Source: Henricia sp. BOLD:AAB3569 (taxonomy: Eukaryota; Echinodermata; Asteroidea; Spinulosida; Echinasteridae). Taken from it: a stretch of 64,000 nucleotides of DNA. Below, in pieces: positions 42,301 to 54,300 of this stretch. The stretch is from positions 1,674,001 through 1,738,000 of the forward strand of contig JBBELK010000482.1 in NCBI GenBank assembly GCA_037783545.1, written 5' to 3'. The notes beneath the pieces were generated by a model, which saw only the letters and a list, made by a program, of their open reading frames with translations, did not search any database and was not told the DNA's origin. Within the stretch, counting starts at the first letter, position 1. The number at the start of each line of letters is the position of its first letter. The position numbers and the translations under genes were made by a program.

Positions 42301-45300
42301 AGATGACTTCAGGGAACCACCGGAGTATCCATGCCTGACCCTCCTCCAGGAGTTTGCACGAGATGTCTCCGATCTTGAGTTGCAGGAACGCGCCAGGAGG
42401 AGAATGGAATTCTTCAAGGATGAGGCTGCACAAAATGGTAAGAAAGCAAAACGCTCTCTCTCTTTTTTTGAACAAAATTTATTCGTCAAATAGTGTTAAA
42501 ATTGGTTTTCGGATATTATTTTAGGACCCTGTTATGCACTGTACAAATGCAAGTAAAATACCCGATGACGGTCTCGTGACGGTCTCGTGATGGACTTGTG
42601 ATGGACCGGTGATAGGCTTGTGACAGACCTATGGTGGCCTTGGGATGGACTTGGAACGCACATGGGACGAATTTGCAGTGGACTTGCAAGAGACTTACGA
42701 CAAGCTTGCGATGCACCTGCGATGGACCTTTGACTTGGGACGGACTTGGGACGGACTTGGGACACACTTGGGACACACTTGGGACACACTCGGGACACAC
42801 TCGGGACACACTCGGGACACACTCGGGACACACTCGGGACACACTCGGGACACACTCGGGACACACTCGGGACACACTCGGGACACACTCGGGACACACT
42901 CGGGACACACTCGGGACACACTCGGGACACACTCGGGACACACTCGGGACACACTCGGGGCACACTCGGGGCACACTCGGGGCACACTCGGGGCACACTC
43001 GGGGCACACTCGGGGCACACTCGGGGCACACTCGGGGCACACTCGGGGCACACTCGGGGCACACTCGGGGCACACTCGGGGCACACTCGGGGCACACTCG
43101 GGGCACACTCGGGGCAAACTTGTGGCAAAGTTGACTACAGCCCTATAACCAGTCAGATAAAATGCCCCTTCCACAGCACAGGAAATTTCACTGATTTTAT
43201 AGGGTCATTTATTTTGTATTTGTCTCCAACCCTGGTTTCAAAACAACACTTTTCCTGTCTGAAGGAAGTGCCTGGGATTGAAGTTGGCTTGGCCACTTGG
43301 AAACCTTCCAACATTTCATATTGTATACACGTAACTTTAGCCAAGAGGAAAATATATTTGTCGTTTCCTCTAGTTATGTCCTTGAACCACGGAATAAGCC
43401 AGTGTCCTCATTTGTATCTGAGTCTTTCCACAGTAAAGGGGGCATTTTGGCAACACAGACCATATTTTCCAGAAAATACCTTTGTCTAGTCTCAAAATAA
43501 AAGAAATAAGTTTCAGTTGTTCTGAAGAGATAACTTAGGCCCAAAAAGGGATACAATTAGTGTGACAACATGCCTTTCTAAAAACCCTGTGTACAAATTT
43601 CCAATATACGCTCGTAACCAGGATGGCCTAAAATGTAGCACAAGTGTCCATCCCAGTTACGAGCGTATATTGAAAATTTGTACACATGATTTTTAGAAAA
43701 GCATGTTGTCAAACTATTTGTAACCCTTTTTGGGCCTATAAGTTATCTCTTCAAAACAACTGAAACTTATTTCTTTTATTTTGAGACCAGACAAAGGTAT
43801 TTCCTAGAAAATATGGTCTGTGTTGCCAAAATGCCCCCTTTACTGTGGAAAAACCATATACAAGAGTTGCATTGTCTCAAAATGTTATTCAACCATTTGG
43901 CCAGAAATGGAATACAACTGTCCAATGCAATGATTCCGCCGGAGATATCTTTTTATAAGAAAACAATAATTGAAGATAAATTTATATAAATGTGTGTGCA
44001 CACACTTTTTTTTACAAGGGCGCCCTCTTGTAAGGAAACTTGTCTCCTGACTGCCGTGGTATTATAGTTCCGTATTCTGTGCATTATAACCATGGAACCA
44101 GCCTAAATAGGATGGCGTCTTTGCACAATTTCCTGAAAGCATTTTTTCATTGTTGACTCAAAACGTAAATGAGGAACAGGTTTTCAAATCATGTAATCCG
44201 TCTTTAATGATGATTGTCTTAACAGAGTTAAGCACCCAACTGGCGTTCCAGGCTAGCATGTGTGATGAGGTTGACGGCGTCATGATGGACAATGTATACA
44301 TGGACATCAAGAATGTGGATAGCTGGTTGTTAGCCCGGCAACTGACGTACATGGATTCTGTAAGTATTGGTTTTTGGGCTTCAAACTTAGCAAACTATTT
44401 AAATGGCCTTCTCCATCTTCCCCATCCCTCGCAGTGCCCTAGAGAGAGTACGTGTGGTCTACTGGGTGAGCATCTGTGCTCATGACCAGTTTTGGGTTTG
44501 AACCTCACTTGATTCAATAGGATTCTGCACTGGACAGAGTAAAGTTAAACAGTGGGTTAACCAGCATGGAAGCTGTAGGGATGAGGGGACCTCTTGAGCC
44601 CCCTCCCTATTTTGAAGGCTTTCCCACCAGTTGATATTCTCTCCGCGTCATAAACTTAGGCAAATCAACATTATTTCTGTATGTTTTGAGACTTTACTCT
44701 ATCAAGTGCAAAATCCTATTGATTATGTGTGGGGAATCCCATTAAGTCTTGAAGAAAAATAAAGCAGATGTGCCAAACTTGATTGCGACATCATGAACCT
44801 GTTATCAGCATTTTTGTGTCTTGTCACAGGATCTGTCAGTTTCTGAAAAGTGCTTAAAATGTTGCAGAGCAAGCTTTAGCCTATTACCCTTACTAAAATT
44901 GTTTCTATCTATGTCCTGACTTGGTCAACATTTTTCACAAAAATACTTTTGACCCTTATTTTATTTTGAGGAGTGTAGTTGAAGCAAAATGGTTCTGGTG
45001 ATTCCATTGTGGCAGCAATATTAATAATGGCCACAGCACCTTTGAATAACAGTCATGTTAGGATGGATTTACTCTGAGCTTGTAAATGCGATGCCTGTCG
45101 CTTTGAGAAAAAGCGACGTGGAGGAAATCTGGAATTAAATGAGGCACTTAAAATCACAGAATTAACTTGGGCGGAAAATGTTTTTGTGATTCTGTGATTT
45201 TCAGGTCGGCACACCGATCCATGTCTATTTCGTGGGGTGCACCCCCAACACCAAAAGCAGCGATTCACTTATAATCTGCCAGTTTCCCACCAACAATACA

Positions 45301-48300
45301 CCAACAATTCATTAGCAACGAGTCATTTTTCTGTCCAATTTTTCCTTAATTCCAGGAGTTATTTCGTAAGGTAAATCTCCAGCACTGCTTGGGCAGTGTG
45401 TGGGCACGTCGAGGCAAAACGATTAACAGCTACAGTGACGTTGTGTCGGTCAAAGCGACAGTGGCGCAATTCAACGATGTCTCAAATCGCGTCATGACGA
45501 CCGTGGTGGAGGATAAAACGTTGCGGTCACATGACAGAGCGGCCATTATTAAGAAGTGGATTGAAGTGGCACAGGTGAGTTTAAAAAGGATAAATTGTCA
45601 AATTGTAATAACTTATTTTTTAAACTTGAAGCTGGAATTGAATACAGTGTCTGTTTTTTAAATTACCTGTATTTTGCTTATAAAATTTACTGCTGTGACT
45701 TGCATTTTTACAATTTAAACATTTTTGGAAGTGATTTCGATTCAACTTACCAGTTTTATCCACTGGTCGTTATTTTGTCCAGGCACGCTGAGCAGCGCCC
45801 TTGCCCAGTAAATCTCTGTTCACAGTGTGAGGGCGCTGTTCAAAACATTGCATACAACTGTCGTGGCTGTGATCAGCCATGCATTGGGTCGCCAATCAGC
45901 AGCTTAGCCAGGATTTTTTCACTGGGGGGTGAGGGGGGCGAGGTGGGGGGCATCTTTTTGCTGAATAAAGTGAGTTTAGAACAATTTCTTTGATACAAAT
46001 GTGGACAAATGTCTATATGAGTTTGGAAAATCTGGATGCAGTGAAAAGCAACTTGGCTCCACCGGGATTTGAACCGCGGACCTTCTGCTTAACGTGCAGA
46101 CGCCCTACCAATTGTGCTATGAAGCCGACTGGTGGTCTCAAATCTCGGTAGTGCAGTTGTTTCTGACTGATTGGGATTGGCTATCACGTGAGCTTAGCAA
46201 GCCCTACAGAGAAATAACCACCCCTCCCAGAGATCACTTAAGATATGCCCCAAACCCTGCCCGGTTTGCCCCAATTATTGAGTATGAATAAGTTTTTAGG
46301 GATTATAACCCAGGGATCGCTGTGTAAAAAGCGATACGTGCTGCACAATAAAACATTTCCATTCCAAGTTCATTTTTGAATAGTTGCCCATTGTCTAGAA
46401 AGTGCATGGTTTCCAATGAAAGAACTCGTCACTTCGAAAATTCATTCCAGTGCGTAGACAGCACATCTGGCAATGCATAAGTCCCTGAATCTTCCTGACC
46501 ATGTTTTTTTTATATTAGATCAATATGAGTCATTCCAACCTTAAATTAAACCCACGGATGCACAAATGCACATGACTGGAAACGCTGCAGTCTAGAAGGT
46601 TTAAAGTGAGTCACGACCACATGCTCAGGTTTGCACAATCCTTGCGGAGGTCTTGGTCATTATCATAAGCACAGACACACCTATTACTGTGTGCCGAATA
46701 CACGCCCTACTTAGTGGGTTTGGAAAATTTTGAAATTTAGATGCTTTCTCCTAAAATCTAAGGCACTTAGGGATTTTTAATGAAATATTTTGTATTTGTT
46801 ATTATTAAACATTAGTTCTCCGCTCAAGGGTGGGGTTGCAACCCCCCACCTCCTGATCTGCCACTGGAAAAGTTGCGCAAACGTTACCACTACTTTACGG
46901 CCGCAGCATGCTTAAGCATGCTTAAGCATGCGAGTAAGGCTGTGCGTAACAAATAGAATATTCGAATACACGATCGTCCATCGAATATTCGAATAGCATT
47001 TTACCAAATCGAATATTCGGTATGTGCTTTTACCACTCCAAACCAGACATGCCTTCAGCTAGAAAGAAGTGAAAACCCTTTTTCCTTTGCCAAAATGGTA
47101 GCTTTGATTTCATATTTGCATTCAACCACAAGTCCAAGGGCCGACAATAATTTCTGCAAAAGCTCTTCGGGCGAAAGACTGCTACATGCAAGTTACAATA
47201 GTCTTTAGTTTCAGCACAGATTATTTTTTGAGGCGGCAATAAAAAGGCTGCTGTATTCCTGTGAGCTGTGAGTGCGGATGTGCCAGAATCCATTAATTTC
47301 ACAGCAGAACTTTTTGTCAAAATCGTACAAAATAAAATACATATCAAATATTCGATCGAAAATAAAACTGATTATATTTTTTCGAATAGTAAATTATTTG
47401 AAAATGCACAGGCCTACATGCGAGTGCTCGAAAATGGGCATTGTTGTGTCACTAGTGTTTAGCAAATTTTGCCTCTGAAGCTAGCAAACATTTGGCAGTG
47501 CTTAGTTCTCCATGAAATAGCCAGAGACTCCATTAGCACAAAATTGGCTGCTAAACAGCTCTGGCCCCAGTACTGTAAAGCCATAGAATGGTCTTTACAA
47601 GAAGCAAAACGCATACCTTATGTACATCCAAATCACATTATAGTTTCATTAGTAACTGGCACATTTTTATGACATTGTCGCTAATCAAAAGGGGAGAATA
47701 TTCTCCCCAAATTCGGTCAAATGCAATTTAGGGGAAACTTGTGTTACATTTAAGCCGTCCCGGTTACGAGCGTATATTGGAAGTTTTTAGAAAGGCATGT
47801 TTAATAATTGTCACACTATTTGTAACCCTTTTTGGGCCTAATTATCTCTTCAGAACAACTGAAACTTATTTCTTTTATTTTGAGACTAGACAAAGGTATT
47901 TCCTCGATAATATGGTCTGTGTTGCCAAAATACCCCTTTTACTGTGGAAAGACTCATATAAAACACTGACTGAGTCTAGTAACTGTATCGTATAGCACCA
48001 TGCCACATTGCCATCACACAGTTTCAGTAGCACCTGACTACTGAAAGGCGCGCTCTTGTTGTTATGACAGTGCACTGGTTTGATAAAATGACCAATAGCA
48101 GTGCACTTTCTATTGACAATAGCTCCATAGTTGTTGAGCACATTTTGTGAATGGGTCTGACATTTGAGAATAGTGTCAACAAATTTTACATACAAAAGGA
48201 CAGAGACTATTGCATCATTCTGTACAATAAAATAAATTCACCTAAAATTTGTCAACTTGTGTAACTGTGAGCACGGATTGCAAAAGGAGTGGTTTCCTGC

Positions 48301-51300
48301 ATTGGTTAGTACCACCAGGCATGTTGGGCCCTCACCAGGAAAAGAGTTTGATTACCTCCGAAAACCTTGACTTCCTGCCAAGATTTTCTTCCTGTCAAAT
48401 CTGATAACTATCTGCCATTATCGGTGAATTTTCAGGAACAGTGTGTAGAGCCTTTGTCCAAAATCTCCCATGCTGAAAATGGGCTGAAACTGATGATTGC
48501 TTTGTATGATGCAAATGAAAAGAATTCTGTTTTTTACTGGTCGCTACTTATTATAACTCAATAACCACTCATTATTTTAGTACATTGTATTTGCTCTTTC
48601 TTTCCTCAAGCGCCTCGGAATAGATTTATCTAGATAGATGGCGCTATACAAGTGTGTATTATTATTATTATTATTATCAAAGCGTTAAAGGGTTTTTCTA
48701 TAAATTAGGGGTCCAAAAGTGTGACATTTGGTGTCCCCGTTACACCTGATATGTGTTATTTTCCGTTCAAAAATCATTAAAATGCCTTTAAACCATTTGT
48801 GTATGAATTGTACTTTATCGTACTCACTCTTTGAGATGAAAAGTATTTGAAGAATGTGTCCTGAATTTTAAAAAACAAGATGTAAAATGTAACACTAAAT
48901 GGGGACACTAAAATTGGACCCCCTAATTTATAGAAATACCCTAAAGAGAAATGAATTTAGGAGTGAAAAACATTCAATAATTTTCTTGAAAATACTTAAA
49001 CTTTTTCTGCCATTTTCTATAGACTTAGTGCATGGCATCTCAGTGGCGACCAGCGACATAATTTATACCGTTACAAAATATGATTGCTTTGTGGGAAAAA
49101 CCTCTGACATATTGTAGTAAAGAACTTTGAAGCATCTGTAACAAAATGCGATATTTTCTGTTTGGCTCTCAGAAAAACCATTTTGTTGGTTTCAAAGTAT
49201 TTAAATCTGCAGGGGGTGAGCTGGCTTTTGGAGCCACGCATCTCAAAAACAGCCCATGAAGTACGGGATCTCAGGGAGGCACTTCAGGCAGAGTGGCGCA
49301 CCCTGCCTCAGTTGCTCTTACTGAGGCTGGTGTGGGCAGACTTGCCTAAACAGTTGGTCATACACGTTACTGACTCACAAAATATGTTTCATCTGTCAAC
49401 CTCCTTAATCTAGTCAGAATCGGCATTTCTTTTTTGAAGCATATAGTTTTTTATAGATTTTATTACAGCTTTTAAAAAGCTAAACCGTCAAAATGCACTA
49501 TCCTATTTAGTGTTTTTGTTTTTGCGTCCACAGTTGTGCCGTGAATTGAAAAACTTTTCTTCAGCCAAAGCTATCATCTCGGGTCTGCAAACTCATCCGG
49601 TGTACAGACTAAAGAAAGTGTGGAATGCAGTACCGAGGTTAGTCTGAACACAGACTCTATTATGACACCTAATAACACTCCTAGATTATGCGAAAGAGGC
49701 ATCTTGGGATCATCTACAAAACAGCCGTAATGATGTATAAAGCAACCTCTAGTTCATGCCCAGCATACATTTCCACCTCACTTGATCTTACAACATCGAC
49801 ACGAGCCAACTTACGCTCTCACGGTAACCTTGGAATTCCCCGCACGGCAAGGAAAGCAGGAGACAAGGCCTTCGCTGTAGCTGGTCCACGAATCTGGAAC
49901 TGCATTCCACACACAATTAGATGCTCTAAATCCATACAGTTGTTTAAATCTTCACTTAAAACCTACTTATTTTGTAGCTAAATTTGCATAGTTCTGTGGC
50001 ATTATAAACTGTCAGTGAGGTTCTCGAAGCACTTTGCTACCCTTGGAAAAGGCGCTATATAAATGATGCTATTATTATTATTATTATTATCTTGGGATCA
50101 TCTTGGGATTTTCCTGGGACTGTCTTGTGATCAGCTTGGGATACCACAAAATCTTTTACAAAATGCAAACTAGGAGGACATCTGCCAAGTATGTAGCAGG
50201 TCATAGGTAGAAGTCTGTATATCTTTTCAAAACTTGATTTTTATTTATCATTTTCTCACAGGGCTCATGTACTCTTGTTTGAGGACTTGGCCAGTATATT
50301 CAGAGATGACAACAACTTTGAAATAAGTCGTGATCTTCTTATGAAGGTATGTATACATTAGTTATGATGTTCCTTAGTTGCAAAATTTATTGAATGTTTG
50401 TGACATTTAATGTAGAATGTTCCATTCAATAAGACAAGCTGTCATACACAGATAGAGCTTCCAACAATACAGTATTCTGTGCACTGGTAATTCGCATTTG
50501 ATTCTTATCAAAATTTTAATGGAAATCTGTGGAATATATGCAGAAAGTGAGGCCTGCCATGTGTTGCCCCACCATGGAAGTGCAATAATGTATTGCACAA
50601 AAAAAATAGTGTTTTGGCCCCACAATAGACTTGGGACGGAAGAAACAGTGATGCACAAAGGCAATTTTGTACAAAGCATATTTTTATGGAATTAATATGC
50701 ATTGAGCATTATCTTGAAAAAAGTAACACATTTAAAAATAAATTTGAAGAGAGATTTAAGGTTGAGTGTCGATCATACAAACATTGTTAAGGTAAATTAA
50801 TCTGAGATACTATTGGAAAGCCTGAAATAATATTTTTTAAGATTGTCCTTTTTGTGGGGCTGTGCATGGCCCCTAATGCCCCTAATGCCGAAAAGCCGCT
50901 GGTTATTACATAATTCTAGTTCAGGAAATCGGTAAATCTTGTGACACAACCGCCAGACACCCTCTTATATGAACAGTTCACAATTGACAATCCAGGAAAA
51001 TATTTAAATGTAGTCGGAGCCACAAAATGTATTTTCCAGGAATCATTCTTCTGTACAATCACCCCTGTCCACAATTATAGTCATGCTCTTAAGCTGTTTT
51101 TACCAGGTATCAAGATTTTAGGATCCCTGCCTTAGGCGTCATTTTTTATTCTTCAGCATTATGAAGGTATTTGACAGGCTTGCATGGTTTGTGGCACGCA
51201 CAGGATGTCATTAATTGTGGGTAAATCCTTCCCAGTTCCAAAGTCTTATAGCAGATAAAGCAACAGCCTTTTTCTGCGACAATGTCAGCCTTGAGATATT

Positions 51301-54300
51301 CTACATTAAGTTAGTAGCTAAACTGTATACCCAGTATATGTGACGAACAGGCACTTCCCCTGTACCTCAACATACTCTTCCGTTTTGTTAACACATCAAC
51401 TTCCTAGCTGTTTTACACACTGTTTACATTTGATCCCGAGCTCGGGGTCGAACACCGAGCTCGAGATCAGCCCCAGATCACAAACTGAGTGTAAACACTA
51501 TAGGGACCAAATTGGCCGCGGATCAGACCCTGAGATTTTGGTCTCACGTTGGCGGAGGGTTCGATCCCGAGCTCGGGATCAGTTTGCGGTTAGATAAGCA
51601 ATTAATCTTTTAATACCGCATCCTGCCGCATCCGCTCCACAGCCATAGCGGGGAAAAGCCCACAAAATTCAAGTGGCCTTGTACACTGTACATGCACAAC
51701 CCATGTAGGTGCGAATCCACATACAATCGCGGACGTCCCTTTGTTCCTCTTTTGTTTGGACATAGTCTATTTTTCCTTATTCTCGTTGGTTTTGTACAGG
51801 AGCGAATCGCGGACGTTCGCTTCCCAATCGCGGACGATACTGTTCTCTTTGTTAGACCTCCCTAAAACGTCTACGATTGTTTGGGAGAACAAGCGCATGC
51901 ACACACAGAGCATGATCTTTGACTGCAACCTCTGGCACCGCGCTCGAGATCAACTACAGAATGTAAATGCGGCACTCAGGATCATTGCGGTTAACACTGA
52001 CACATATTCTTATCAGTGGATCAATCTTGATCCCGAGCTCGGGACCAGTGTAAACACAGTGTTAGTTGTCTACAGCTGTAGTCTCATATCCAGTCATTTT
52101 TGCAATACATTACAGGAAGGCACAGCTAAGGTTGCATGTGTAGACTCACCAAGAATATCCAGGAAGCCTGTTCTGAATCTGGTGCGGAGACTAAGCAGTG
52201 ACAAGACGTCGGGCCAGAGATGGGGAAGTGTAAGTCTACTATTAACTCAATTTTTACAGATCACTTTCAGCAAAAGACTTGAACACATCAGATGTACATG
52301 GAGTTTCTTGTTTAGAATGACTTAAGTCCATATGCACACTGTAATATGGCTTACATTTGTTGCTGAAGTTTGACTTCTGAGCACTTTGACCACCCCTCTC
52401 CAACATTTGACTTTTATGACTGAGGCCTGGAAAACTTGCATTACAAAAACAATACAAAATGTACTTTACATGCTTTTCACATAAGGCCCTCTGACACACG
52501 GAAAAATCTCGGCGAATTGGTAAAACCCTTGGCGTCACGAGTACACTGTCTACGAGTATACTACGAGCTTACTACGAGTTAGGTACAAGCATACCTATTA
52601 ACTAGTCTGAATTTATGGTATTTGTTCCGATTTTTAAGTGTTAAAAGTGTTGAAAATTGGAACAATCGGAACGGTCGATTTGACATACGACAAACGACTT
52701 TTTGGTAGCCCTGCTTCATATTGTCTTTATTCATTCATGCGTGAAGTATGTATCATATGAGTGGTATCAAATGAAAGATGAGGAACTAAGCTTTCCAAAT
52801 ATGTGTCATTTATTATTCAAGATTGAGATTAAAGTATGATTAAACATCGATAAATCTCGGTTTCGTTTTTTCTGGGACACCCTGTATATCGTTATGTTTG
52901 TGGTTGTGATTTGGTTGTGGTACTTTTGTTTGCTTTGGCCCTCATCAAATTGTGGCCAATTGTTTTGCAATCGGTGCATGCTGAAGTAGATATATAATTT
53001 TGTTTTTCTCTTGGCAGACTCGGATGCATGGGACTGTTCCGTATCTGGGCACTTTTCTCACGGATCTCATTAATATAGACGTCGCCAATTCAAACACGGT
53101 TGGAAATGGTTTCATTAACTTTGAGAAGAGGCGTAAGGTGAGTCTATTAATTCTCTTCCAAAAACTAAACAATTTTTTAAAAAAATCAAGAATTTCATTA
53201 AATACAAATCGTAGTGTGTCTTAGTCCGGCCAATCATGGAGTATGCTGCCCCAGTTAGTGGTGCACAATTTATTTTACTTTTGTTTCCCTGTAGCGTTTT
53301 TACATGTTCCTCTACAGTTTTGTCTTGAAAGAAAGGCTTTTATATATATAGGCAAATACGAGTGAACAAACGCATGCAACATGCACATACATGTATGTTG
53401 AAAATGTTTGCTTATTGATATTCATCAAATTTAACTCTTGATCATCCTCTTTCTAAGGCCTTGGACGATTTTGAATGAGCGAAACGACTGTTTGAATTTG
53501 AAAGAACGTATTTATCGGAAGAATACTAAAATAACGAAATGTTTTAAAACGAATGTAAATATATATGATGAGCGATGATCGTGTCAAAGTTAAATTTGTT
53601 TTGCTGAAATTGGCAGGGAAAACCTATACTATACTGCAAACTGTGATTATTGTAATAAGTCAGAATTTCTCTATTCATATCCAAACTGTGACTCTACATG
53701 TAATACTTTTAAACTGGTATTTTTTGCTAGAGCTAAAAACACAGCTGCAGTACAGTTCAATAAAACTCCCAGGATATACGCCCCTCATGAATAAAACATG
53801 TCCAATGAATAAAACATTTCTAATGAATATTTAAATTCATCCTGGACTTTGGTCACTGCTGAATCAGCAGACATAGCAAAATCCAAAGCCTACCACCAAC
53901 ACACGTACACACACTGTACTACCAGCACAATACACTGTGGAGTGCATTTAGTATTGTGTGTGAGCATAATGTGTGCAGCCTGCTGTGTACAGGAAATACA
54001 GATTAGTATTGAATTTCTCCAGCTGTATGGGATGTGTAGATGTGTTTGCAATATGGGGGATGTGTCCTTGTGTGAATAGTTGTTCGGCTTCATTATCATG
54101 ATTGGGGGTGTGATTATGTATATTTTTTTTAGAGGTCGGCATAGGATCAGAGTAAAAATGTCTTGAATTTTGTACAAATTTGTGTGTTTTTACGGTAAAA
54201 AACAATATTTTATGATCAAGTTTTGAAGGCAATGCATGATGAATTGTCTGATTGACATTTGGGTGGTGTTATTTGTTTTTCAGCACAATTTTTGAGTATT

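Noticed and set aside
42516-43489. Open frames of 159-247 codons on both strands over the 11-bp array
   Set aside because: They exist in all phases because the repeat unit has no stop; the translations are pure repeats and no splice or start context supports them.
53849-54079. Cys-rich 76-codon open frame, possible small secreted peptide
   Set aside because: No signal sequence at the start, no splice context, and it lies within an intron of the exchange factor in AT-rich, CA-repeat-like sequence.
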